NCBI GenBank assembly: GCA_035353395.1
Contig: DAOPZL010000049.1
Span: 1 to 20,760 of the forward strand
Direction of reading: 5' to 3'
DNA from: UBA1801 sp035353395
GTDB taxonomy: Bacteria; Acidobacteriota; Holophagae; Holophagales; Holophagaceae
Length of the DNA stretch: 20,760 bases
The notes beneath the pieces were generated by a model. It was not told the DNA's origin, did not search any database, and saw only the letters and a list, made by a program, of their open reading frames with translations. Position 1 is the first letter of the stretch. Each line of letters starts with the position of its first letter. The position numbers and the translations under genes were made by a program. Positions 7,340-14,895 of the stretch are shown in pieces.

Positions 7340-7848
7340 GCAATGCGGAGCCTTGCCCTGATTCCCGCAAGCCCCGAATTCATGTTGAATATTTTTCATA
7401 CCTTCTATGAATTAGTACCCCAAAAAACACTCGCTATCGACCTCCTGCACTCAAGTCGTTTCGGTCGTTCCAGGGAGGCCCGGAGCTGGTTCGCGGAATG
7501 AATCCACACACAAGCCTTCAATTGATATAAAATACACCGTCAACACAGTTCTGGTATTTTTATTACCACTCATTGCATGAATACATGTGGATTTCGACAC
7601 GATCCATGTTGAGCATGCCAGGAAAACATGCCGGAGGACCTGTCCAGGTTGCCTCAATAAATATTGAAATAATATAATTATTTGAAAACAAACATGATAT
7701 TACCCAGGTCGCTCGACTCAAGAAGCCAGCTTGCCATTGAGATCTCATTGAAAAATATCCGGGAATGGATCTATCACCACCCCGCAATTCGAGGTATAAA
7801 GAACCCACTTTCCCCGACAACCTTACAACGATCCATGGAGGTGGATTC
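7340..7848 (+). promoter_or_regulatory. AT-rich non-coding leader/promoter region before the ABC importer
   Basis: About 500 bp without a convincing gene, markedly richer in A and T than everything else in the window. It contains a perfect inverted repeat AAATAAT-ATA-ATTATTT (7667-7683), next to CAATA-AA-TATTG (7655-7666). A direct repeat CATGCC lies at 7614 and 7627. Promoter-like pieces include TATAAAAT (7526-7533), TTGAAA (7748-7753) followed 18 bp later by TATCAC, and TATAAA (7795-7800). GGAGGTG at 7837-7843 is the ribosome binding site for the substrate-binding protein at 7849. The region most likely holds the importer promoter and regulator sites. A small RNA or leader cannot be excluded. 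No riboswitch fold was recognised. Confidence 0.55.
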
Positions 7849-9099
7849 ATGCGCACGAAGTGGGCAGTAGCTCTATCTCTCGTCATGGGGTTGGCCATGG
7901 CTCCGGCTGGGTCCGCCCAGGACAAGGTCATCAAGATCGGCACCATCTTCCCGCTCACCGGCCCCTGCGCGGTGGCGGGCGAGCGGTGCAAGGCGGCCGT
8001 GGAGACCATGGCCGAGGTCATCAACAACAAGCACCCCGAGATCAATATCCCCCTGGCCAAGCAGCAGGGCATCCTCGGCGGCTACAAGATCGTCCTCGTC
8101 AACGCGGACCACCAGGGCAAGCCCGATGTCGCCAAGTCCGAGGCCGAGCGGCTCTTCAACCAGGAAGGGGTCTACGCCATCATCGGCTGCTACAACAGCG
8201 CCTCCACCAAGCCCGCCAGCGCCGTGGCCGAGCGCATGAAGAAGATCTTCCTCTCCGGCTGCTCCAGCTCCGCGGCCCTCACCGAGCGCGGCCTGAAGTA
8301 CTTCTTCCGGCTGGCCCCGACGGACCGCACCGAGTCCCAGGAGTTCGTGGAGTACTTCCAGGAACTGAACAAGGAACAGAAGGCCGGCATCAAGACCGCC
8401 GGCATCATCTACGAGAACACCGAGTTCGGCAAGCACGCAGCCGACGAGGCCAAGACCGCCTGCAAGGCCGCCGGGTTCGAGGTCGTGGCCGACGTCCCCT
8501 TCAATCCCGGAGCGACCAACCTGAACAGCGAGATCCAGACCCTCAAGGCCAAGAATCCCGACGTGTTCTTCGGCGCCTGCCTGGGCGGCGACTATACGCT
8601 CTTCGCCCGCACCATGAAGCAGATGGGCGTGGCCCCCAAGGCCGCCATCAACTACTGCACCGGCTACCAGGATCCCATCATCGCCAAGCAGCTCGGCCCC
8701 GACGGCGACTTCTACATGGGCGGCACGGGCTACTCGCCCGAGCTCGGCAAGAAATACATGAAGGAAGTGGCCTCCGTCGAGGCCATCTACCGCCAGAAGA
8801 CCAAGGTGGAGTTCGACAGCGATTCCATCCAGGAGGCCGTGGCCCTGCACGTCCTGGCCCAGGCCATCGAGAAGGCCAAGACCCTGGAGGTCGACAAGGT
8901 CGTCGAGGCGCTCCGCACCACCACCTTCGACTCCCCGCTCTCCCTGGGCGGCAAGGTCCTCTTCGCCGCGGACGGCCAGAACAGCAAGGCCACCAGCGTG
9001 ATCACGCAGCTCAAGAACCTCGTCTACTTCCCGGTCTTCCCCAAGTCCTACGCCGAGGCCAAGGTGGTGTTGCCCTTCACGCCCTGGAACAAGCGCTAG
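7849..9099 (+). CDS. livK: ABC transporter periplasmic substrate-binding protein, branched-chain amino acid (LivK) type
   Basis: A 416-residue exported protein. The ATG at 7849 is chosen because it has GGAGGTG upstream and opens a signal peptide: MRTK, a hydrophobic core (WAVALSLVMGLAMAPA) and a cleavage site after GSA (Ala23). An in-frame ATG at 7765 would put 28 hydrophilic residues before the signal. The mature part follows the LivJ/LivK pattern: IKIGTIFPLTGPCAVAGE, NNKHPEINIPLAKQQGILGG, then YNSASTKPASAVAERMKKI, FFRLAPTDRTESQEFV and AGIIYENTEFGKHAADEAK. It binds the ligand in the periplasm and delivers it to the LivHM permease. Members of this family also take up amides, urea or aromatic acids. 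Because of the catabolic neighbours, the ligand here may be a branched or beta-amino acid. Confidence 0.88.
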   Translation: MRTKWAVALSLVMGLAMAPAGSAQDKVIKIGTIFPLTGPCAVAGERCKAAVETMAEVINNKHPEINIPLAKQQGILGGYKIVLVNADHQGKPDVAKSEAERLFNQEGVYAIIGCYNSASTKPASAVAERMKKIFLSGCSSSAALTERGLKYFFRLAPTDRTESQEFVEYFQELNKEQKAGIKTAGIIYENTEFGKHAADEAKTACKAAGFEVVADVPFNPGATNLNSEIQTLKAKNPDVFFGACLGGDYTLFARTMKQMGVAPKAAINYCTGYQDPIIAKQLGPDGDFYMGGTGYSPELGKKYMKEVASVEAIYRQKTKVEFDSDSIQEAVALHVLAQAIEKAKTLEVDKVVEALRTTTFDSPLSLGGKVLFAADGQNSKATSVITQLKNLVYFPVFPKSYAEAKVVLPFTPWNKR

Positions 9100-9117
9100 C
9101 CCTTCGCTCTCCACGCA

Positions 9118-9146
9118 GCCGGGAGGCCTTCCGGAAGCCTCCCGGC
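9118..9146 (+). other. Stem-loop between the binding-protein gene and livH
   Basis: A perfect 10-bp inverted repeat, GCCGGGAGGC (9118-9127) and GCCTCCCGGC (9137-9146), with a 9-base loop that is itself self-complementary (TTCCGGAA). It lies 18 bp after the stop codon. No T-run follows, so it is probably not an intrinsic terminator. Such hairpins between the first and second genes of importer operons can protect the upstream mRNA, so that more binding protein than permease is made. That role is inference. Confidence 0.6.
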
Positions 9147-9193
9147 GGGCGCCTATCCACGTCACGCCGGACACACGAGGAGGCGGTCGAGCG

Positions 9194-10057
9194 ATGACCA
9201 CGTTCTTCCAAGTCGCCATCGACGGAATCCTGGCGGGGATGCTCTACGCCATCGTGGCCGCGGGGCTCACCCTCATCTGGGGCGTCATGGACGTCATCAA
9301 CTTCGCGCACGGCGACTTCCTGATGGTCGCCATGTACGTCAGCTACTGGCTGGGCTTCCTCTGGAAGGTCGACCCGCTCGTCTCGTGGATCGCCTCCGCG
9401 GCGTTCATCTTCCTGCTCGGGGTGGTCACCTACAAGCTCATCGTCTCCCGCTGCATCGGGGGAAAGTCGGCCATGGCGCCGCTCCTGGCGACCTTCGGCC
9501 TCTCGATGCTCCTCAAGAACGTCTGCCTCAACCGCTTCTCGCCGAACTTCCGCATCCTGTCGGGGACGTGGCTGGACGGCAAGAAGTGGGAGGCGGCGGG
9601 CCTCGTGTTCTCCATGCCCCAGGTGGTCACGAGCCTGTTCTCGCTGGCGGTGATCCTCGTGCTCTGGCACCTGATCCGCAAGACCCGCACGGGCTGGTCC
9701 ATCCAGGCGACGAGCATGGACCGGGAGGCCGCCGAGTTGATGGGGATCAACACGGAGCGCGTCTACGTCCTGGTCTTCGGGATCGGCGGGGCCTGCCTGG
9801 GCGTGGCGGGCGGCCTGATGCCGAGCTACCTGGCCACCCATCCCGAGGTGGGCTCCCTCTTCGGGCTCATCGCCTTCGTCATCGTGGCCCTGGGGGGGTT
9901 CGGCAGCATCCCGGGCTCGCTCCTGGCTGCCCTCCTCATCGGCCTGGTGGAGGCCTTCGCCGGCTTCTACATCGCGCCGGTGTTCAAGTACGTCGCGGTC
10001 TTCGCCGTCTACCTCGCCGTGATCATGGTCCGCCCCAAGGGCCTCTTCGGGTGGTGA
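9194..10057 (+). CDS. livH: Branched-chain amino acid type ABC permease LivH
   Basis: A 287-residue integral membrane protein with about eight hydrophobic segments. It opens with the hallmark of the family (GILAGMLYAIVAAGLTLIWG, then VINFAHGDFLMVAMY). The cytoplasmic coupling loop to the ATPases is at ATSMDREAAELMGINTERVY (about residues 170-190), and the end carries FVIVALGGFGSIPGSLLAALLIGLVE. It forms the inner-membrane channel with LivM. GAGGAGG lies about ten bases before the ATG. The gene sits 94 bp after the binding-protein gene, with the stem-loop in between, and only 4 bp before livM. Nothing appears truncated. Confidence 0.92.
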   Translation: MTTFFQVAIDGILAGMLYAIVAAGLTLIWGVMDVINFAHGDFLMVAMYVSYWLGFLWKVDPLVSWIASAAFIFLLGVVTYKLIVSRCIGGKSAMAPLLATFGLSMLLKNVCLNRFSPNFRILSGTWLDGKKWEAAGLVFSMPQVVTSLFSLAVILVLWHLIRKTRTGWSIQATSMDREAAELMGINTERVYVLVFGIGGACLGVAGGLMPSYLATHPEVGSLFGLIAFVIVALGGFGSIPGSLLAALLIGLVEAFAGFYIAPVFKYVAVFAVYLAVIMVRPKGLFGW

Positions 10058-10061
10058 TGCC

Positions 10062-11060
10062 ATGAACAGAACCTTCAAGCCCACCGATCTCCTCTGGTAC
10101 GGCCTGCTGGCCGCCCTCGCCCTGCTGCCCCTCGTGCCCAGGCTCCTCGCCAATTCCTTCACGGCGCACGTCTGCATCCTCATCCTGCTCTTCGCGAGCA
10201 TGGCCCAGTCCTGGAACCTCCTGGGGGGCTACTGCGGGCAGGTGTCCTTCGGCCATTCCGTCTTCTTCGGCATCGGCGCCTACGGGGCCGGCATCGCGAT
10301 GGTGACCTACCAGTCGACCCCCTGGATCGGCATCCTGGTCGGCGCGCTCGCGGCCGCCGCGGCCTCCGCGCTCATCAGCTACCCCTGCTTCCGGCTCAAG
10401 GGACACTACTTCGCCATCGCCACCTTCGCCATCGTGGAGATCTTCAACCGGCTCTTCATGGTCTGGGACTGGATCGGCGGCGCCATGGGCCTGGACTATC
10501 CCATCCTCGACGACAGTTGGAAGCACTTCATGTGGTCCACGAACAAGACCGGCTACTACTATGGGGCCCTGGCGCTGTTCGTGCTCGTCTTCTCGCTGGT
10601 CCGCTGGATCGAGCGCCACCGGCTCGGCTACTACCTGCGGGCCGTCAGGGAGGGCCAGGAGACCGCGGAGTCGCTGGGCGTGGACAGCACGCGGGTGAAG
10701 CTCTCCGCCATGGCGCTCTCCGCCTTCCTGGCCGCGCTCTGCGGGGCCTTCTTCGCCCAGTACAACTACCGCGTGGACCCGCCCATGGTCATGTCCCTGG
10801 ACATGTCCATGCGGTTCGTCCTCATCACCATCCTGGGGGGCGTGGGCACCTTCTACGGTCCCCTGCTCGGGGCCGTGATCCTGATCCCCCTCCAGGAGTA
10901 CACGCGGGCCTACATGAGCCACCTCGGCACGGGCGTGGACCTGATCGTCTTCGGGCTGATCATCATCCTCATGATGGTCAAGCAGCCCAGGGGCATCATG
11001 GGCGTCCTCGCCGACCTGAAGCGGCTCTCGGGCCCGGCCCGTTCCGCGGAGGTGAAATAG
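10062..11060 (+). CDS. livM: Branched-chain amino acid type ABC permease LivM
   Basis: A 332-residue polytopic membrane protein. The family signature is seen in SWNLLGGYCGQVSFGHSVFFG (about 48-68) and in CFRLKGHYFAIATFAIVEI. The ATPase-coupling loop is at REGQETAESLGVDSTRVKLSAMA, and ILGGVGTFYGPLLGAVILIPL lies near the end. It pairs with LivH to form the translocation path. The ATG is four bases after the livH stop and the TAG is one base before the livG start, so the genes are tightly coupled. A short insert (residues about 140-165, GAMGLDYPILDDSWKHFMW) separates two membrane segments and is variable in this family. Confidence 0.92.
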   Translation: MNRTFKPTDLLWYGLLAALALLPLVPRLLANSFTAHVCILILLFASMAQSWNLLGGYCGQVSFGHSVFFGIGAYGAGIAMVTYQSTPWIGILVGALAAAAASALISYPCFRLKGHYFAIATFAIVEIFNRLFMVWDWIGGAMGLDYPILDDSWKHFMWSTNKTGYYYGALALFVLVFSLVRWIERHRLGYYLRAVREGQETAESLGVDSTRVKLSAMALSAFLAALCGAFFAQYNYRVDPPMVMSLDMSMRFVLITILGGVGTFYGPLLGAVILIPLQEYTRAYMSHLGTGVDLIVFGLIIILMMVKQPRGIMGVLADLKRLSGPARSAEVK

Positions 11061-11061
11061 C

Positions 11062-11820
11062 ATGCCCCTCCTCGACGTCCAGAACCTCACCATGCGCTTC
11101 GGCTCCCTCCTGGCCAACTGCGAGGTCTCCTTCTCCGTGGAGCCGGGAACCATCGTCGGCCTCATCGGCCCCAACGGGGCGGGCAAGACCACGCTCTTCA
11201 ACTGCGTCGCCGGGCTCTACAAGCCCAGCGGCGGCAGGATCCTCTTCGACGGCCGCGACGTCACGGGCCTCCCCTCGCACCGGATCGCGCGCCTGGGCGT
11301 GGCCCGCACCTTCCAGGTGGTGCGCCCCCTCAAGGAGATGACCGTCCTGGACAACGTCCTGGTCGGCAGCTACCTGCGCCACCGCAATCCCAGGAAGGCG
11401 CTCGCCGTGGCGGAGGAGTGCATCGAGCGCTGCTTCATGAAAGCCTGGCGGGACAAGCCCGCGGGCGACCTGACCATGGGCAACAAGAAGCGCCTGGAAG
11501 TGGCCCGCGCCCTCGCCACGAACCCGAAACTGCTCCTGCTCGACGAGAGCGTCGCGGGACTCACCTCCACGGAAGTGCGGGAGATGGTGACGCTCATCCG
11601 GGCCATCCAGGACTCCGGCATCACCATCCTCATGGTGGAGCACATCATGGAGGCGATCATGCCCATCGCCGACAAGATCGTGGTCCTGAACGGCGGCGTC
11701 AAGATCGCGGAGGCCCCGCCCGGCGTGGTGGTCGAGGACGAGCGCGTGATCACGGCCTATCTCGGCGAGAAGTTCAGCCAGCGGCTCAAGGCCCGGCGGG
11801 AGGCGAACGGGAATGCTTAG
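11062..11820 (+). CDS. livG: ABC transporter ATP-binding protein LivG
   Basis: A 252-residue ATPase subunit of the importer. The Walker A motif GPNGAGKTT is at 36-44, Walker B LLLLDE at 157-162 and the switch His at 194 (MVEHIM). The segment GLPSHRIARLGVARTFQVVRPLKEMTVLDNVLVG matches the LivG-specific Q-loop region. The ABC signature is degenerate: LTMGNKK (137-143) replaces the usual LSYGQQR, which is seen in some LivG branches. Because the LivF partner has a good signature, at least one composite ATP site should work normally. The start is one base after the livM stop. The last eight bases overlap livF, so LivG and LivF are likely made in equal amounts. Confidence 0.93.
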   Translation: MPLLDVQNLTMRFGSLLANCEVSFSVEPGTIVGLIGPNGAGKTTLFNCVAGLYKPSGGRILFDGRDVTGLPSHRIARLGVARTFQVVRPLKEMTVLDNVLVGSYLRHRNPRKALAVAEECIERCFMKAWRDKPAGDLTMGNKKRLEVARALATNPKLLLLDESVAGLTSTEVREMVTLIRAIQDSGITILMVEHIMEAIMPIADKIVVLNGGVKIAEAPPGVVVEDERVITAYLGEKFSQRLKARREANGNA

Positions 11821-12517
11821 GGTCAACGACATCCACTGCGCCTACGACAACGTTCCGGTGATCTTCGGGGCCTCCCTGGACGTGAAGGAAGGGGAACTGG
11901 TGGCCATCGTGGGCGCCAACGGGGCCGGGAAGTCCACGATCATGCGCTCCATCGCGGGGCTCATGCATCCCGCGAAGGGCTGTATCGAGTTCCGGGGCGA
12001 GGACATCTCCAGCACCCCCGCGCACGCCACCCTCGCCAAGGGCATCAGCTACGTCCCCGAAGGCAGGCGGCTCTTCTCGAAGCTGACCGTCCGCCAGAAC
12101 CTGGAGCTGGGCGCCTTCATCCAGAAGGACCGGCGTGTCATCGAGGAGCGGCTCCAGGAGATCTACGATCTCTTCCCGATCCTCAAGGAGCGTTCCGGGC
12201 AGACGGCCGAGACCCTCAGCGGCGGCGAGCAGCAGATGTGCGCCATCGCCCGCGGGATGATGTCCAGGCCCCGGCTCCTGCTCCTCGACGAGCTCTCGCT
12301 GGGGCTCATGCCGACCCTGGTCGAGAAGGTGCTCGACGCGGTGGTGAAGATCAACAAGCGGGGAACCACCGTGCTCCTGGTCGAGCAGATGGTCCAGGAG
12401 GCCCTGGAGGTCGCGGACCGGGGCTACGTCATCCAGACCGGTCGCGTGGTCCAGCAGGGCCCCGCCCGGGAGCTGCTGGACTCCGAGGACGTCAAGAAAG
12501 CCTACATGGGCCTGTAG
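11813..12517 (+). CDS. livF: ABC transporter ATP-binding protein LivF
   Basis: A 234-residue ATPase, the second ATP-binding subunit of the importer. Motifs are Walker A GANGAGKST (34-42), the LivF-typical GISYVPEGRRLFSKLTVRQNLELGA (77-101, split here as GISYVPEGRRLF and LTVRQNLELGA), signature LSGGEQ (135-140), Walker B LLLLDE (155-160) and LLVEQM, where Gln takes the usual switch-His place, as is normal for LivF. The ATG lies inside the end of livG (8-bp overlap). It is the last gene of the importer operon. Only 31 bp separate it from pcm, and I see no terminator hairpin there, so readthrough into pcm is possible. Confidence 0.94.
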   Translation: MLRVNDIHCAYDNVPVIFGASLDVKEGELVAIVGANGAGKSTIMRSIAGLMHPAKGCIEFRGEDISSTPAHATLAKGISYVPEGRRLFSKLTVRQNLELGAFIQKDRRVIEERLQEIYDLFPILKERSGQTAETLSGGEQQMCAIARGMMSRPRLLLLDELSLGLMPTLVEKVLDAVVKINKRGTTVLLVEQMVQEALEVADRGYVIQTGRVVQQGPARELLDSEDVKKAYMGL

Positions 12518-12536
12518 CTTCCACGCCGTCGAGGCC

Positions 12537-12542
12537 TATCCT
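12537..12542 (+). promoter_or_regulatory. Candidate -10 element of pcm (TATCCT, leaderless geometry)
   Basis: TATCCT lies six bases before the pcm ATG, which would place the transcription start at or next to the A of the start codon. No Shine-Dalgarno sequence fits between them, and no good -35 is visible. The same hexamer is seen before dtd and the PAS-GAF gene. Confidence 0.4.
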
Positions 12543-12548
12543 GGGGTC

Positions 12549-13190
12549 ATGAGCCAGCCCGAGGACGAAGGCCTGGCGATGGCCAGGGACTACATGGTCA
12601 GGACCCAGATCGAGGCCAGGGGGGTCTCCGACCCCAGGGTGCTCGAGGCCATGCGGCGGGTGCCCAGGGACCGGTTCGTGCCGGAGATCTTCCGGCTCCA
12701 CGCCCACCAGGACCACCCCCTGCCCCTGGGGCTGGGCCAGACCATCTCCCAGCCCTACATCGTGGCCTACATGGCCGAGGAGCTCCGTCTGGCGGGCCAC
12801 GAGCGGGTCCTGGAGGTGGGCTCGGGCTGCGGCTACATGGCCGCCGTCCTCTCCCTGCTGGCGAAGGACGTCTACGGCATCGAGCTGGAAGCGGAGCTGC
12901 ACGAGCGGTCGGAAGCCGTCCTCCAGGCGCTCGGCTACGACAACATCCATCTGCGCCGAGGGAACGGCCGTGAAGGCTGGCGGGAGAAGGCTCCCTTCGA
13001 CGCCGTCCTCGTGAGCTGCGCCGCCGAAAGCGTCCCCAAGGTCCTCTGGGAGCAGCTGGCCGAGGATGGCCGCCTGCTGGTGCCCCTCGACACGGCCTTC
13101 GGCTACCAGCAGCTGGTGCTGATGGCGAAACGTCCGCACGGGCGGGAGATCCGGGAGCTGATCGCCGTGTCCTTCGTGCCCTTGCGGTGA
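12549..13190 (+). CDS. pcm: Protein-L-isoaspartate O-methyltransferase
   Basis: A 213-residue SAM-dependent enzyme of normal PIMT length. It methylates L-isoaspartyl (and D-aspartyl) residues formed by protein ageing, which starts their repair. Motifs: RDRFVPE (40-46), GQTISQPYIVAYM (63-75, the PIMT hallmark), the SAM-binding VLEVGSGCGYMAAVL (87-101), YGIELEAELHERSE, and PFDAVLVSCAAESVP followed by LAEDGRLLVPL. It lies 31 bp after livF, but that transporter link is probably positional only. It ends 10 bp before the convergent dtd gene. The start seems to lack a ribosome binding site and may be leaderless. Confidence 0.94.
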   Translation: MSQPEDEGLAMARDYMVRTQIEARGVSDPRVLEAMRRVPRDRFVPEIFRLHAHQDHPLPLGLGQTISQPYIVAYMAEELRLAGHERVLEVGSGCGYMAAVLSLLAKDVYGIELEAELHERSEAVLQALGYDNIHLRRGNGREGWREKAPFDAVLVSCAAESVPKVLWEQLAEDGRLLVPLDTAFGYQQLVLMAKRPHGREIRELIAVSFVPLR

Positions 13191-13200
13191 AGGGCCGCCG

Positions 13201-13635
13201 TCACCGGTCGAGGATGAAGGTGACGGGGCCGTCGTTCAGGAGCTCCACTTCCATGTGCTCCTGGAAGAAGCCCGATTTCGTGCGGGGATGGGCGGCCTTC
13301 AGCTGTTCCAGGAACCGCCGGAAGAGCAGGCGTGCGGCCTCGGGGTTCATGGCTCGGTCGAAGGAGGGGCGCCGTCCCTTGACGACGCTGCCGGCCAGGG
13401 TGAACTGGGAGATGGCGAGGATCTCTCCCCCCACGTCCTCCAGGCCCAGGTTCATCTTGCCGCCCGCGTCCTCGAAGATGCGCAGGCTCGCGATCTTGGC
13501 CGCGGCCCAGGCGCAGGTGTCCTCGGTGTCCTCCGCTTCCAGCCCCACCAGCACGAGCATCCCCGGGCCGATGGCGGCCTGCTGGTCCCCGGCCTTCACG
13601 CTGGCCCGCTTCACGCGCTGGATGACGGCTTTCAT
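13201..13635 (-). CDS. dtd: D-aminoacyl-tRNA deacylase
   Basis: A 144-residue protein, the standard length for Dtd. It removes D-amino acids (and glycine mischarged on tRNA-Ala) from tRNA in the cytoplasm. It begins MKAVIQRVKRASV, has LVLVGLEAEDTEDTCAWAAAKI, then ISQFTLAG with KGRRPSF (75-92), and ends with the Gly-cisPro motif NDGPVTFIL (134-142). All the active-site features of the family are visible. The start has GAGGAG nine bases upstream. It faces pcm with a 10-bp gap and is divergent from the acyltransferase gene across 134 bp. Confidence 0.96.
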   Translation of the reverse strand: MKAVIQRVKRASVKAGDQQAAIGPGMLVLVGLEAEDTEDTCAWAAAKIASLRIFEDAGGKMNLGLEDVGGEILAISQFTLAGSVVKGRRPSFDRAMNPEAARLLFRRFLEQLKAAHPRTKSGFFQEHMEVELLNDGPVTFILDR

Positions 13636-13653
13636 GGACGCTCCTCGACTGCC

Positions 13654-13659
13654 AGGATA
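13654..13659 (-). promoter_or_regulatory. Candidate -10 element of dtd (TATCCT)
   Basis: On the minus strand TATCCT sits 18 bases before the dtd ATG. A start site about seven bases on would leave a leader of roughly 12 nt carrying the GAGGAG ribosome binding site. No clear -35 is seen. Confidence 0.35.
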
Positions 13660-13711
13660 GCCCGCCCCAAGGGACCTCGCCGAGGTTGGTTTTCACAATC
13701 GACGCGATTTC

Positions 13712-13740
13712 TTGAATTGGGCACGAGCCGGGAGTAGCTT
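13712..13740 (+). promoter_or_regulatory. Candidate promoter of the membrane acyltransferase gene
   Basis: TTGAAT (13712-13717) and TAGCTT (13735-13740) are separated by exactly 17 bp, the best spaced -35/-10 pair I can see in this gap. The start codon at 13770 would lie about 22 bases after the predicted transcription start. Confidence 0.4.
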
Positions 13741-13769
13741 ACGGGGAACCCGGCCCTCACAGGTACCCC

Positions 13770-14879
13770 ATGCAGCACGCGAGACATCACGCCCTGGACC
13801 ATCTGCGCGTCTTCATCATCTTCCTCGTGGTGCTGCTGCACGCGTCCCTGTCCTACATGGCCTATGCGCCCGAGTGGTGGTACGTCCTGGACCCCGGCCG
13901 GAGCCTCTTCTTCACGGGCGTGGTCCTGGTCGTGGACGCCCCGATCATGCTCATCATGTTCTTCCTCTCGGGCTACTTCACGTATCCATCCCTTTCCAGC
14001 CGCGGCGCGGGGCGCTTCATGCGGGACAAGCTGGTCCGCATCGGGATCCCCTGGGTGTTCGGCTCCCTCGTGCTGGCGCCGCCGACGGCCTACATGATCT
14101 ACTTCTCCCGCAAGGTCCCGATGACGCTGGGCACCTTCTGGCGCACCGACTTCTGGGGCAAGGCCTACCAGCAGTCGGTCTACTGGTACCTCGGCGTGCT
14201 GCTCCTGCTCTTCGCCCTCACGGCCCTGGTCTTCGCCTGGAGCCGGAGGTTCGCCGCCTGGCGGCGGGTCGTGGCCCGGCCTTCCGCCCTCTTCTTCGCC
14301 CTGTTCCTGCTGGCGATGACCGCCGGTTCCCTGGCCATCGGCCTGCGTCATCCCCTGGACGAGTGGTCCCACAACTACCTTTTGGTCTACCAGCCGGTCC
14401 GGGCGCCGCTCTACCTCGGATATTTCGCCCTGGGGATCTTCGCCCAGCAGCGAGGCTGGTTCTCGCCGGAAGGCTACACGCCGCCCCTCGCCCGCTGGCT
14501 GCCCGCCTGCCTGGCGTCCGGCCTGCTCTACCTGGGCTGGAGGCTCGTCCTGGCGCCGTCCGTCCGGCCGGTCCTCGCCGCGGCCGTCATGATCCTCCTC
14601 TTCAACCTCTTCTGCTTCTCGTCCCTCATGGCCGGCATCGCCCTGTTCCGGGCCCACGCCGCCGGGGACAGCGGCTTCTGGAGGAGCCAGGCCAGGAACT
14701 CCTACGGCATCTACTACCTGCACCCCCTCGTCCTCTACCCCCTGGCGCTCGTCTTCGTGCCGTTCGCCGTCTCCATCTATCTGAAGGCCGCCGCCATCAC
14801 GCTCCTCGCCTACCTGGCTTCCTGGGGCCTCAGTGCGGGGATCCTCACCCGCCTTCCGGGGCTCCGGCGCATGTTCTAA
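13770..14879 (+). CDS. Integral membrane acyltransferase, acyltransferase family 3
   Basis: A 369-residue protein with about ten hydrophobic segments. It opens with the family pattern HALDHLRVFIIFLVVLLHASL (7-27, split here as LDHLR and FLVVLLHA), in which Arg13 and His24 match the conserved Arg and putative catalytic His at the first membrane helix. MFFLSGYFTYPSL, RIGIPWVFGSLVLAPP and NSYGIYYLHPLVLYPLALVF near the end also fit the family. Such enzymes transfer acyl groups (acetyl, succinyl and others) to membrane-exposed sugars, glucans or lipopolysaccharide. The donor and acceptor cannot be told from the sequence, and no polysaccharide genes are adjacent. The gene ends 16 bp before murI, so they may be co-transcribed. 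Confidence 0.8.
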   Translation: MQHARHHALDHLRVFIIFLVVLLHASLSYMAYAPEWWYVLDPGRSLFFTGVVLVVDAPIMLIMFFLSGYFTYPSLSSRGAGRFMRDKLVRIGIPWVFGSLVLAPPTAYMIYFSRKVPMTLGTFWRTDFWGKAYQQSVYWYLGVLLLLFALTALVFAWSRRFAAWRRVVARPSALFFALFLLAMTAGSLAIGLRHPLDEWSHNYLLVYQPVRAPLYLGYFALGIFAQQRGWFSPEGYTPPLARWLPACLASGLLYLGWRLVLAPSVRPVLAAAVMILLFNLFCFSSLMAGIALFRAHAAGDSGFWRSQARNSYGIYYLHPLVLYPLALVFVPFAVSIYLKAAAITLLAYLASWGLSAGILTRLPGLRRMF

Positions 14880-14895
14880 TGGTCCCGGGTGGGAC

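Noticed and set aside
7326..7342. Possible sigma-54 promoter (GG and GC elements) next to the terminator.
   Set aside because: The distance between the GG and GC elements is 11 rather than the required 10, and the sequence is explained by the terminator stem.
7498..7530. A ten-codon frame (MNPHTSLQLI) in the AT-rich region, considered as an attenuator leader peptide for the importer.
   Set aside because: No clear ribosome binding site, only two Leu and one Ile codons, no terminator/antiterminator pair nearby, and over 300 bp from the importer start.
7765..7848. Earlier in-frame start for the substrate-binding protein.
   Set aside because: It would place 28 polar residues in front of a clear signal peptide. 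GGAGGTG supports the start at 7849.
7451..7870. Small frames of 62-68 codons on both strands in the AT-rich region.
   Set aside because: No ribosome binding sites, atypical composition, no recognisable domain. One runs into the signal-peptide gene in another frame.
9118..9146. Stem-loop as an intrinsic terminator inside the importer operon.
   Set aside because: No T-run follows, and the downstream permease genes have no other obvious promoter.
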